In this document: in pieces, positions 1 to 11,894 of the stretch | Position numbering within the stretch: position 1 is the first letter of the stretch | Layout of the letters: the number at the start of each line of letters is the position of its first letter | Assembly (NCBI RefSeq): GCF_021130785.1 | Contig: NC_060207.1 | Coordinates: forward strand, 7,716,501-7,780,500 | Reading direction: 5' to 3' | DNA: 64,000 bases | Source of the DNA: Homalodisca vitripennis | Taxonomy: Eukaryota; Arthropoda; Insecta; Hemiptera; Cicadellidae | Program-made: the position numbers and the translations under genes | Notes under the pieces: model-generated | The model's database searches: none | Told to the model about the DNA's origin: nothing | What the model saw: the letters and a program-made list of their open reading frames with translations, nothing else

Positions 1-47
1 CGTGCCCGCTGTTGCCCGCACGCCAAAACAATACGATCCGCAATGGG
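1..47. mobile_element. Right end of a piggyBac-type TTAA element
   Basis: The window opens inside GC-rich sequence ending CCGCAATGGG, followed by TTAA at 48-51. The same terminal CAATGGG|TTAA closes the element at 4055-5016. Most of the element lies to the left of the window. Confidence 0.5.
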
Positions 48-287
48 TTAATTAATTTACTTGATAATTAACAAAACTAACAGTTTTTTGTAAAAAGCCT
101 GAAAATAGGCAATAATTGACTGTCACTTTTTATGAAAGTTTGTAGTTGTGTATCTGACACTTCTTGCAAACCTATAAAATGGTGTCCAAAACTGTACTGA
201 TAAGCCTGTGTTGGTCTAGAAAATTAGATTTTGGGTTTTAGTACAAGTAGTCATTTTGGGAACGATTAATAAAAGGTTTTTTTGCAG

Positions 288-346
288 ATGGCCGAAAATC
301 ATTTCCTATCAATCATGGACCTACAACTCCCGATTCCCTTCTTGAG
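288..346 (+). CDS. Penultimate coding exon of an unrecognised gene
   Basis: A 59-nt segment follows a pyrimidine-rich acceptor (TTTTTTTGCAG) and ends at GAG|GTAAGA. The first two bases complete a codon; the next 19 codons are open and read GRKSFPINHGPTTPDSLLE. The phase is 0 at the donor, which matches the exon at 1480 exactly. The product is the C-terminal part of a soluble-looking protein whose family I do not recognise. The rest of the gene lies to the left of the window, beyond a TTAA element end at 1-47 that sits in the intron. Confidence 0.6.
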
Positions 347-1479
347 GTAAGAGTCAAAATACAAGTCCTTATTAACCAGGATAAGAGTAAAAACTATTGA
401 ACATCGGTGTTGATGAATGACATGTCAAAATAGTAAGATATGTTTATAAATATAGTGCAGATCATTCCAGGTGAATAAAGCATTTCAGATTTGCAAACTT
501 GAAAGTAGATCAAACATAATGTGATTAAACTTAAAGTTATGATTTAAATAAAATGATTTATTAAAATGACATACACATTGTTTTATTAAATATGTACTGT
601 TACTGTACAAGAATAGAAACAAATATAAATATAGTACATATACCTCTATCAAACTAAATATATGGATTTAGAAAAAGTCTTAATTTCTTGTAACTTAACG
701 TTTGTGTTTAATGTTCAGCCATAGTAAATACTGTGCTATTCTATGCAAGCTATTAATACCTAAATGATGTAATGGAACTACTAAGTCAGTGTTTACTCTT
801 ATTACTCATGATATACAAATTAATTGAATGTAAAAAAAAAAAATTTAAATACAGGTGCTAAACTTTTCTGTATGTTGACATACACTAAGAGCATCAGAGT
901 TTGGTGCAACATTAAGCAAAAATGGCAAAACTTAGTTACTTAATTCAAAGTAATGTTTTTGTTTGGTGGGTTACTCAGAGACAAAGAGATGTGAAGTATA
1001 TTTCATATATCAGAAATTGTCTGTGTGTTTATCCTGATATCCTTGGAATGCTACAGGACGTGATTTGCCGCTAAAATAGAAATCAGAGATTCTTTATTAC
1101 GTCTTTGAAAATTTGGTCTCATCTTACGACAAATGCAATTAAAATTGTACATTACACGTCAAAATGTAGAATGTTACTCTCTAATATCTTTCCAGTGCAG
1201 ATATTTTTCTAGGGTGTAGACAAATACCAAATTTGAGCAGTGATCATACCTTGTCTCCTTACACTCAATAAATTTGGTCAAACCCACTTCACTTTGGTAT
1301 TAGGGAACCCTAAAATAAATTTCAATACAGTTAATTGAAAGGTAATTTTGGATTAAAAGAATTGTTTCTTCCCTACATACTTATTATTAGAAAATATTTT
1401 CAGTGAAACATCCACAGATACATTATGTATTGCAGTGCACAGTAATATCATGGCACTTTATTTGTAATTTCCTGTACAG

Positions 1480-1566
1480 GATGGAGCCAAAGTGATTCGC
1501 GAGTACACTTCTCGTGATCCTGACGATATCCGCTTCACTGTCGTAGCTCTGACAGCCACAGACTAG
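1480..1566 (+). CDS. Terminal coding exon of the same unrecognised gene
   Basis: After acceptor CCTGTACAG, 28 codons run to a TAG stop at 1564-1566. The sequence begins DGAKVIREYTSRDPDDIRFT and ends VVALTATD. Codon use is more GC-rich than the surrounding AT-rich DNA, as expected for constrained coding sequence. Joined to 288-346 it gives a 47-residue C-terminus without an obvious transmembrane segment. I do not recognise the family. A polyadenylation signal AATAAA at 1701-1706 lies 135 bp past the stop. Confidence 0.6.
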   Translation, partial: DGAKVIREYTSRDPDDIRFTVVALTATD

Positions 1567-2766
1567 AAGTCTACAAGCTTATTACGGCCTATTATATTAA
1601 AAGAGTTCCTTAATGGCTTAAAGAAATGTGTGCATTTTATGTTATTCTGCTTTATTTTTGCGACTGTTACAGAGCATTGATAGTATTATTTTCGTTTTTT
1701 AATAAAGTACCAATTAAGGAGATCTGATAAAAGCTATCAGCAGGCCTGACTGTAGGGCTATCAGATTCTGGCAGTGAATTAAATTATAAAATTATACTTA
1801 TTTATTTGATATTTTAATTTTGTAACAGTTACTTTCATTTTAGCAGAATCGAATGCATTTCATAAGAATTGTGTCCGTAAGACGTTTTTATTGCAATTAT
1901 CCAATAATCACTTACGTCTGTTTGTAGAAGAACATTTTACACTGATATTATGTTAATCTTTATTTTATTATATGAGAACATTTATTTTATATTTAGATTT
2001 ATTTTAATTTTTGTTAATTTACATTTACAAACATACAAGCCTTTCAATACTGTCCAAATTACACAGTAAACGCAATTCTAGCAAAAATGAATAAAATACT
2101 TTATAAATAAATTCATGTTTTCTGTTCCTTAGTAGCACCTATTAATCTGTTATTTCTTATTATCAATGCTCTATGATGTCATTTATACAAATATTGTTCT
2201 ACTTTGTATTTATGTGTCTGTATGTATCTGTATGAACTATTTTTACCCAAGTAATAAAGCCTTGCCTTATAAAACGTAGGTGTCACAACTACAGATCTTA
2301 TATTACTTACAACAATATACATCTTTATGTCTACATAAAACAAATACTTTGAAGCAATCAGTGTATTTTTATTGTTTTACAATTCTTATTTTATTTAGAT
2401 TTAATTTGTAGTAACCGTTTTTGGAGAAAGACTGAGAATTGCAAGAGGTACATTAAGTGTATTTAATAATCGTAGAAGAATGTTAGGATTTTATGTTTTT
2501 AATATTTACTAAATAAAAATGATGTTTTGCTATGATGAGGCAAAATTGAAACAACGAACAAATGACGATTTATACAAAAATTTGACATATTCCTGAGTTG
2601 TACTCAAAAGAATGTTTAATAAAGTGAAGTACTAACGTTATGCAGGGTGGTAGCAAAATTGTTATAATTAGGACCAAGGTATGCAGCCCCATAAACAAAC
2701 TTAGTTGTAATAAACCTTGTATAATTTTACTGTACCAATAGATAAAATTTATGATCAAAACATATA
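1567..2766. other. 3' UTR and intergenic DNA, no gene seen
   Basis: AT-rich sequence after the stop of the left-edge gene, with AATAAA at 1701 and again near 2255. No convincing ORF, exon or repeat was seen. Confidence 0.5.
1701..1706 (+). promoter_or_regulatory. Candidate polyadenylation signal of the left-edge gene
   Basis: AATAAA on the plus strand, 135 bp after the TAG stop at 1564-1566. A second candidate (AATAAA near 2255) would give a longer 3' UTR. No cDNA is available to choose between them. Confidence 0.4.
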
Positions 2767-3531
2767 CAGGGTGAGTTTTTTTAAAGTGATCCAATAGCTA
2801 ACTTTTTAATTACACAACTTAGCACCACACTTTAAATTTAGAACTTGCTCAATTTTAAGTTTCACTCAGGAATACACTTTCAAATTTTTTGAAGAAGGCC
2901 GCCATTTTCTAATATGGCAGCAACTTTAAAATCTTTTATGAAACACCCAGTATTTTATGTTGTTTTTAGATTCTACTCTACAAAATAAGACATTTTTGCT
3001 TTTGAGAATTTTTCAATATCATTAATGGTTCAGGAGCTACGTGGACTGGAAATTTTCATAATTTTTTCCAATATGGCAGCCAACTTTAAAATCTTTTATG
3101 GAACACTCTGTATTTTATGTTGTTTTTAGATTCTACTCTACAAAATAAGACATTTCTGCTTTTCAAAGTTTTTCTATATCTCTAATGGTTCAGGAGCTAC
3201 GTGGACTGGAAGTTTTCATCATCAGTCCGAAAAAAATCCGAAAACTTCCAGCCCACGTAGCTCCTGAACCATTAGAGATATAGAAAAACTTTGAAAAGCA
3301 GAAATGTCTTATTTTGTAGAGTAGAATCTAAAAACAACATAAAATACAGAGTGTTCCATAAAAGATTTTAAAGTTGGCTGCCATATTGGAAAATGGCGGC
3401 CTTCTTCAAAAAATTTGAAAGTGTATCCCTGAGTGAAACTTAAAATTGAGCAAGTTCCAAATTTAAAGTGTGGTGCTAAGTTCACGTAATTAAAAAGTTA
3501 GCTATTGGATCACTTTAAAAAACTCACCCTG
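2767..3531. mobile_element. Fold-back (long-TIR) element with TA target duplication
   Basis: Left end CAGGGTGAGTTTTTTTAAAG and right end the inverse CTTTAAAAAACTCACCCTG, flanked by TA at 2765-2766 and 3532-3533. The right arm (about 3240-3531) is an extended inverted copy of the left arm. The left arm contains an extra direct duplication: the 'ACTTTAAAATCTTTTATG ... GCTACGTGGACTGGAA' segment occurs at about 2928-3053 and again at about 3079-3214. No coding capacity. TA flanks and the CAGGGTG end suggest a mariner/Tc1-type non-autonomous element. Confidence 0.75.
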
Positions 3532-4050
3532 TATAGTTTCTTTTGGGGCCACTATATAGATAGCAAAACTTGAATCATTCATTTTTTCATTAATAAGTGA
3601 TGATAATAGATTTTATAATATTAAAAAATTATTGTTTTAAGTTACTAGTCAATTATGATTATTTTGACTATTTTAGTTAACAATGTTGGCGTATGTATTT
3701 AAGATTTTGGAAAAATCTATGGCACCAAAGAAACTTCTGAATCTCTCAATTTACACCAGCTTTCATGCATTAAGCTTAAATTAATGATAGCTTTAATCTG
3801 TTAGAAATAAAGAAATGTGCCTGTAATTTCACTGATTAAGGGTCTGTGATTTAAAATGGCATTTAAATAAACATTTATACAACATTGTATGTGTTTTATA
3901 TTCCCAGTGACTTCCTCTTGAAACACATAACGAAAACTAAAGTTACACTAATAGTCAAATGTAGGTTTTTAATCAAATTTGAGAAGTACACCTGTAATAC
4001 AACTAGTTAATGAATGAAAATATTTAGATAATCAAATATCTGAAGATAAA
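3532..4050. other. Intergenic DNA, nothing recognised
   Basis: AT-rich stretch between two mobile elements. No open exon, repeat or motif stood out. Confidence 0.4.
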
Positions 4051-4054
4051 TTAA

Positions 4055-5016
4055 CCCATTGCCATACCTCATATATCTCTCGGTGCTGGGCCCTGTTAGG
4101 CCAGCAAATATTACACAAATTGTAGTGTTTTAGATAAATAACCGTACAAATAGTAAATATTAACACAACATTTTTACTAAATTGTTCAGATTCACATTGT
4201 ATTTTATATAAACACCTTTAAAAATTATTTAAGAAAAACTTTTTTTATTTTTAATAAACAGTTTTACAATTATATATTTTGAAACATAAATTTTTAAAGC
4301 AATTTTTTTTCTATATTGAAAATTATTTATGCCCTTTAAGAACTAATTTATTTTTTAAATTAAACATACTTTCATGCAAAAATAGGGCACTAATGTTAAT
4401 TTTGCTACATAAAATATTTTTTAAACTTGAAATAAAAATGTTAGCGATTTTTAAAAAATTAAAAAAAAAACCAAAACCTACCTCCATATTGTTATCAAGA
4501 TCCAAATCAATTATTTGTAAACTATTTTCTGGATGAATATCACCATCACAAATATCTTCATCACTAGAATCTGATTCACAATCAATGTCACGTTTACTTG
4601 CCTTTCAATAACAATAGATTCTTCACCTTCCTCAAATTCACTTCCAAACAAAACATTATTAATCTCAAAATCACTTCTTATACGTTTTTGACTCATTTTG
4701 AAACTCATAAAAAATAAAATGAACGTAAACAATAACATAACCTTGTTAGCGCGAACCGGCAACTAGAGCTACTGAATTGTGACGTAGACGGCAACACAGC
4801 TGTCCACTGCTCTCAGCTGTTGCATTGTTTATACTTTATTGTTCTCATCAATGACGTAATGTATTTCGTTTACAAATCCTTTTTTTAATAGATAAAGTAA
4901 TGTAGATTAACAGACGAACATAAATTTTTATGGTTTTGTTTGTATTAATAATATATATTGGATTTTATTAACGTATTACACAACTACGAGATAACTCATA
5001 GTTGTAGGCCAATGGG
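4055..5016 (-). mobile_element. Non-autonomous piggyBac-type element (962 bp)
   Basis: Bounded by TTAA at 4051-4054 and 5017-5020, with short inverted ends CCCATTG / CAATGGG. On the minus strand, a start at about 4697 gives MSQKRIRSDFEINNVLFGSE then an acidic run (EFEEGEE). A second acidic stretch (DIDCESDSSDEDICDGDI) follows in another frame. Acidic Ser/Asp-rich N-termini are usual for piggyBac-type transposases; the catalytic part is absent. The remainder is AT-rich filler. Confidence 0.65.
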
Positions 5017-5127
5017 TTAATAGTAAATGTCCGATTTTCATAAAAATATCTTGATGACTTCATGAATTAATGTTTGAAAATGGACAAAATGGCTAAACAG
5101 TTATTGAATAGGAATTTTCCATGTTGT

Positions 5128-5825
5128 CAAGCTCTCATGAGTTAGGAGCACTTGCAACTTGAAAGCTTCCTGTCTTTGGCACTAAGAGTTCCAGCTCCTG
5201 AGATCTGTCATCTGTGCTTCTAACTCATGAGAACTTGGCAGATGACAGATCTCAGGAGCTGAGGCTCTTATTGCCAAAGACAGGAAGCTTTCAAGTTACA
5301 AGTGCTCCTAACTTATGAGAACTTGACAGATGACAGATCTCAGGAGCTGAGGCTCTTATTGCCAAAGACAGGAAGCTTTCAAGTTACAAGTGCTCCTAAC
5401 TCATGAGAACTTGGCAGATGACAGATCTCAGGAGCTGAGGCTCTTATTGCCAAAGACAGGAAGCTTTCAAGTTACAAGTGCTCCTAACTCATGAGAACTT
5501 GGCAGATGACAGATCTCAGGAGCTGAGGCTCTTATTGCCAAAGACAGGAAGCTTTCAAGTTACAAGTGCTCCTAACTCATGAGAACTTGGCAGATGACAG
5601 ATCTCAGGAGCTGAGGCTCTTATTGCCAAAGACAGGAAGCTTTCAAGTTACAAGTGCTCCTAACTTATGAGAACTTGACAGATGACAGATCTCAGGAGCT
5701 GAGGCTCTTATTGCCAAAGACAGGAAGCTTTCAAGTTACAAGTGCTCTTAACTCATGAGAACTTGTGACTTGAAAGCTTCCTGTCTTTGGCACTAAGAGC
5801 CCCAGCTCGTAAGATCTGCCTTGTG
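5128..5825. repeat. 88-bp tandem array flanked by inverted copies
   Basis: The unit containing GATGACAGATCTCAGGAGCT recurs every 88 bp (5241, 5329, 5417, 5505, 5593, 5681), about six copies, nearly identical. One inverted copy lies at each end (about 5128-5225 and 5764-5820). The whole block can fold into a large hairpin. Downstream sequence to about 6120 has repeated AGACAGGCAGAC phrases and may belong to the same element. Confidence 0.85.
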
Positions 5826-8230
5826 GACAGGCAGACAGTAATACAGAAAATGCACTTTTCAACCCTTCGGTGGACAAAAAATAAATTGTTAATTATGGGT
5901 TTCAATGATGCTTAGTCAAATTCCATGAATGGACATGCACCATCATTGAACTCAATGTTCCTTGTATAAAAATGAAGTTTATGCAAAATTTTAGGTCTAT
6001 AAATCAGTTTGTTTTTGAGATAGCGTTTGGTCAGACAGGCAGACAAAAATGAGTGACAACAGACCTCGAGGATAGGCCTTCAAGCTCAGGTTAACTTCTC
6101 AATGAACAACCCTCTTTGAGAAGTGATCTAGTACAACATGTTTTAGATCACGTTACAGGAATTAGACACCTTTATATTTGAAAATTTGGGCAATTGTGTA
6201 AACCAGGCTCAAATAAAAATGTTTGCAGTATGTATGTGAGATAAACCTTTCTTTCCCTTTGTGTATGTTGGTAGTGTAACCTATACAACCAACAATTTTA
6301 TCTTCATAACGTTACACTTTTTTAAGTGATTTATGACTGGACAAAATCATATTTTTTGTAACCATAATTTGTCAATAAAGTTATTATTTAAGAAATTAGT
6401 TATTTCAAATAAAATGCAAGTACATTCCTTGTATAAATGTTTCTTTCCCATAAATCCCATAAAAAAATCTTATCCAACTGTTTTACTTCGAGCCAAATTA
6501 TAAGATAATCCTACATTTTGTGTCAACATAGCCTCTTCAATTGATCAATTTATGTTTTTGACGTGACAACGTCTTGAATTAGGTTGCGGCTCGGAGTCAC
6601 TCATGTAAAAGTGTAACGCCCGGTAACGTTACGATGCCCGTCCAGTGGGTCCGCCGCACGGGATAAAGCAGATAACTGTGGGTCCGCCGCACGGGATAAA
6701 GCAGATAACTATGTTTATTCGTGAAAATGTGGAGTGCTTAGATTCGTCATTTACAACAACTACAACAATAAAGGTAAATAATTGTACACTGATATTTCAT
6801 TATCGTAAACTATGATTGATTGATTAATTGTTAGATTGACACAAAAGTTGAGAAACTGAGTTTATAGGTTATGTCATACTATTGACAAATGTTGATAGTG
6901 TTAAGTAAATTATTAGTTTAAATCACTCTGCAAGAATTTCAAATTCCAATTTTAGTAAATGTTTTATTCAACTTTACCATTTACAATAACAAATTTTAAT
7001 TAATTTCAAATTATGTACAATGTTTTAGTAAACAAGATATATTTCTATAGTTAAAATTTGTGCAATTCTTATTTTCATTCAATTCCTTGTTCCTATTGTG
7101 CAATTTAATAATATTCATATCAATAAATATTCTACCGAGAAAAAGACGTTGTCACGTAAAATCTTCGCCCGTAAAACCGACTTTACAGGCAACCATAATT
7201 TTTTTTTTTTTCTACCTCTACATTTTGTAGATAGATAATTTTATTAATAATTATACAGATAAGCCTATTTATTCTAAACTGACTGATTACAATTAGGGTA
7301 GTGTATTTTTTTCTTTTTCTTTTATGTTATCAGGGGAAACAATAATTTTCATTATTTTTTTACATTATCAAAAAAAGAATGCAAAATTTTAAAGCATGTA
7401 GCCTAGGTCGTGTAAAGCGCCCCTGTTATCAAGTGTTAAGTTTAATCAATCCACTGTAATTTTCACATAAAATGATGTTTTGAATAGTTTAATTATTTAA
7501 AACTTATTAGTATAGCATTATCTACATATATCTTCATTCAGAATGCGATTAAATAAGTGTGCTCAGCTTAACACAAGCAAGCCTCTGTGAGATTAGACAA
7601 TAGTCAATCATCTTTATTTACATATCATCAAGATCTGTATTGGCGTCAACAAAATAAATAAATTAATTAATAACATACATCGCTAAATAGCTTCAGTTTC
7701 TTTGAAATGTAGACAAGTCTTGACCAGGTCCAAGTATTCTTTAATGGAGTAGACAGGTCTCTCCATAAGCCATTTTTTTAGTTGAATCTTGATTAGCCTA
7801 GTTGTAAAACTATTTGTTTGGTTATGAATGAGCCAAGAACAGAGACATCAAGTGCAGAGTGAAGGAAGAGAGGAACTAATTGAGGGGCTGGAGGGGTAAG
7901 GGACTATGTTGGTGGGGGAAGAGCACGGGGCTTGTGTGTATCTATGTGCAGCACGAAGAAGCAAATTGAAAATGTGGTCTTTTAAAAAATCAACACAGAT
8001 TCTATATGAATACATTTATTACAATTTAAAAATGCCAAATTTTAGATATCATTCGCCAAAGGGGAGTAATAACGTATTTTTAATTCCAAAATATATGAAA
8101 GTAATAATTTTCCTGTAACATTCTAAATATAGAAGGAAAATTAACTCATGTTTTTCAGAATAAAAAAGTCACTCCCTCAGATCATATACCAAGGCTCAAA
8201 AGGATGGCACCAGTATTAATAGTAATGGTC
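5826..8230. other. Intergenic DNA with short repeats only
   Basis: No gene seen. It holds a GC-richer patch at 6590-6710 with two copies of a roughly 33-bp unit (GGTCCGCCGCACGGGATAAA). An inverted pair, ACGTGACAACGTCTT near 6559 and its inverse near 7143, may be the ends of a non-autonomous element of about 600 bp. The rest is AT-rich. Confidence 0.4.
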
Positions 8231-8634
8231 TCGGTATAGACCAGCCGTGAAGGTGAAGGTGTTAATCACATGTGTTATAACTAAGCAGTTATTGTACAGT
8301 GGTTTATTTAGCACCTTACGGCATAGAAACATGGCTATAATAATAGATAGTCACACTCGGTATAGACCAGCAGTGAAGGTGAAGGTGTTAATCACATGTG
8401 TTATAACTAAGCAGTTATTGTACAGTGGTTTATTTAGCACCTTACGGCATAGAAACATGGCTATAATAATAGATAGTCACACTCGGTATAGACCAGCAGT
8501 GAAGGTGAAGGTGTTAATCACATGTGTTATAACTAAGCAGTTATTGTACAGTGGTTTATTTAGCACCTTACGGCATAGAAACATGGCTATAATAATAGAT
8601 AGTCACACTCGGTATAGACCAGCAGTGGTGTTAA
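8231..8634. repeat. 126-bp tandem triplication
   Basis: TCGGTATAGACCAGC recurs at 8231, 8357, 8483 and 8609, giving three full 126-bp units plus a partial one, almost identical. Since 126 is divisible by three, one frame stays open for 164 codons with a repeated 42-residue block (VKVKVLITCVITKQLL...). There is no good ATG, and flanking sequence is non-coding, so the ORF is most likely a by-product of the repeat. Confidence 0.85.
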
Positions 8635-9180
8635 AAGAAACAGTTCTTTTTTATTATTTATTTTACAGTTATTTTCCTTGTACGGTATGTTACATACCTT
8701 ACATTACATTCAAATATCATAGTACTTATAAAAAAGAATAGCCCAATTTAAATCTTGTTTACAAACTATTACATGTAATATTAAACTAATAAAAGTTTAT
8801 ATTTTCATAATGAAAATATGAACAAAACAATTATTGTATTAAAGAGAATAGTACAGTGTACCTTACCTACTATATTTTTTTACTCTTATTCTGCTGTTGC
8901 TTACAAAATATAAAATTCTGTCTTTAATTATTTATATATTTTATTACCTTACAGTTAATAGGTATTATATAGGCAATGTATTCAATTCAACATTGTTGGT
9001 ATATCACAAATATTTCAACAGTTTATAGGTACAAAAAGGTATTTCAGTTCATAAATTCCAACAGTTAATAAAATGTGTATAATTTTTTTACAGTATTTTT
9101 GTATTTCTGACTGAATTATATTATTTTAAGGAATGAAATCTAATATTATTCCTGTTATTATAAAAAATTATACTCTTTGC
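8635..9180. other. Downstream flank of the SMYD4-like gene
   Basis: AT-rich. On the minus strand it would contain the SMYD4 3' UTR. A candidate AATAAA lies at the complement of 8939-8944, and others occur nearer 8650. Confidence 0.4.
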
Positions 9181-9310
9181 TCATGATAATTCAACACTGT
9201 TTAGAGCTTCTGTCATTCCTGGAATACTGTTTAGATAAGAAGCAGCCACATTTGCTTTTATAAATTTCTGGATTTTCAATTGTGTTGCCTTCAATTTCTG
9301 CAACTTTGAC
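9181..9310 (-). CDS. Smyd4: SMYD4-like terminal exon
   Basis: 130 nt from acceptor TATTCCAG to stop TGA (complement of 9181-9183). In the phase dictated by the preceding exon it reads SKLQKLKATQLKIQKFIKAN then VAASYLNSIPGMTEALNSVE and LS. The other frame is also open but would not match the phase. A possible AATAAA polyadenylation signal (complement of 8939-8944) lies about 240 bp downstream. Confidence 0.72.
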
Positions 9311-11847
9311 CTGGAATACAGAATACATGATCATTTTAGATTTAAAAAATGCAGTTTGTATGTTTATATGTTTACATATCTGTTGTGTTAGTAAGGAAAG
9401 GATAAAGGGGGTAGAATCCATAAAACTCTCTCAAATAATTTAAAAAATATAACAGCAAACAACTTTTCTGAATTATAACAGTTAAATGTTTTACTTTGAA
9501 TTAGGTCAACCTACTCGTAGTTTATTTTAATTAATTCTATACCCCCAGTATTGTGTGCTCTTCAATAAGATTCCCATTCCCCCCAAAGCCAAGTCCTGCT
9601 TACGCCTTTGATACATATTAAGAAACTTTTCATACCCGACGATGGCATCTTTGATGTTTAAAGGCCTCGTGTATAAAAATAAAATTATTGGATAGTTGAG
9701 ACTTTTCTTTCATCAATTATTAGAAAATGTTCATACGGGGTTCCCAGAGAACTGCGAGAGCCTTGTCATAGTCACTCGCGGCAATTGAACCTGGCACGAT
9801 TTAGAGCGGTTTCACACAAAACGCTGACAGAACGCAGATAAAAGCTAGCCGTTAGCTGTGGCACCGAAATCGTAAGACTCTCTTGACAGCAAACACAAGT
9901 TTTAGTGTTCTATTGCGATTAAAGTTCCCCTTCCCTGCCTTATTCAGCAGTAGCCTCTTGATTAAACAACATCAATGAACATTACTTTTTATTTTTTATA
10001 ATGCTTCACTGTTTTTTGGTTTAACCCTCTCCCGCTCGCAAGGCATGAATCGGCACGGCCACCACATAGCCACTGCAGCTTAAACGGCACGGATCGGCAC
10101 GCACTGCTTTACCCACTAGAGCCGATAAGTGCTGCTCTCGAGTAGCAATATTTTGTACTACTACGGGTTGTTTGCTATCAGGAGACCATTTACTTTACTT
10201 TTACAGTAGATTTATTCCATTATTTTCTATTTATATTAGTTGTGCGGAAACAATGGCGGGTTGTAGTCGTACACTTCGTGACAGTGAAATCGATCTCGTT
10301 ATTAGTAGTGATTGCGACGATTCAAGTGAGTGTAGTGATGTATCAGAGCCTTGTGAAGTGGTTTTGGCATTGAGGATGTAGTTCGGAGTGATCACAGTGG
10401 CAGTGGCAGTGAGCCAGACAATGACCTTCACCAAGTAACTGCGCAACAAACAACCCGCGCCACCGGCGCCCAGCTGTCCGTGTGCCCCCTCCCTGGTCTC
10501 ATACAATCAACTTCATTGAACCAATATATAGTAAAATAATTTATATATATATATATATAATTATAGTTAATTACAATGACAGAACGTGTGTAAGTTGAGG
10601 CACCGCGTATTTTGACAGAGCGCGACCGGCATAGCGAATTAATTGAGGTTAGAAGCACCATGAGCACCTGGTAACAATGCGAGTGGGAGAGGGTTAAAGC
10701 AATGCAGAAGAAACTGAAGATTGGCAATTTCCGGACATTTGCAATCGTTCTGGTGTTACTGATTTTTTGTATCATTGAACGATGGCAAATATACAGTAAA
10801 ATCCTGTTTCCTTCACATTGTAGCTGTTGGTAAGACCATCCATTTGCTATCAAGATGCTAAATTATTAATTTAATACAATGCACCAAAATGTTTTTAAAC
10901 TAATTGATAACAAATCAGAGTATCAAATAATTGCATATCAGGAATATATTTAAAAATATGAACATTAAAGCCGAAAATTACATTCAAATCTTGTAATAAT
11001 TAATAACAATAATGATGATGATAATAAGAATATCATTACCTATATTCTCGTGAAGCTGTTTTTACCCTTTTATTGTCAGATCGGCCATAACAAGACTGAC
11101 AACGTCGAACAGTTTCTGCAATTCTGACACAACTTCTACGCTGTTACATCCAAATTGTTTTTCAATGGAAGAAATACAATCTTCAATGAGCACAACTGCT
11201 TCATTGTGTAATCCTAGAACATTCATTTTATGGGTTACTTTTTTATATACAGATTTAAAATTTTGAATATAAAACACTGATTTTTAAAAGTAACATTTAC
11301 TAGAGACAATATTACTTACTTATATATTCATACAAAACAGTGGTAGCATCAAATGACATAAGATTAACACCAGACAGAATAAATTAAATAAAATCAGTAT
11401 TAAAAAAAAAACATCAATTTTCATAACGTAATTCAGTTTACATCATTGACATTTCTCCTTAAGGTTACACATTTTGAGATCCTTCATTAACCAATACCAC
11501 GATTAAGCTCCCATACGTAAGGGCTTCCTCACACAAAGCACGGTGATAACTGGGAAGATGGAAGACTGTTGCATGTCTAGTGTTGCAGGAGTGTAAGTTG
11601 CAACACCTACAGACTTCTCACTCATGAACATACTGTACGTGACTGCTTCCAACAAATACAAAAGTTTTCAAAATTGAGAGGTTGACAAAAGCTGTACGAC
11701 AACTATCATTTTGCCTGTGTTCCAGTATTTTTAATTTATGTAAAAACACTATATTTGTGAGGGATTGTTAGTATAAAATTGATAATACCCCAAAGTTTTT
11801 AAATTTACTTTTTTTTATGAACTACCTATCAACAAATCAGTACAATG

Positions 11848-11894
<47 letters not shown>

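Noticed and set aside
4279..4536. Lys/Leu/Phe-rich ORF on the plus strand
   Set aside because: AT-rich composition alone explains it. It lies inside a TTAA element opposite to the coding remnant.
8247..8741. 164-codon ORF made of three 42-residue blocks
   Set aside because: It depends on a 126-bp tandem repeat, begins at GTG rather than ATG, and has no splice or family support.
10231..10853. Two minus-strand ORFs overlapping the TTAA element
   Set aside because: They run across the element boundary and lie antisense to its acidic transposase start. No recognisable domain.
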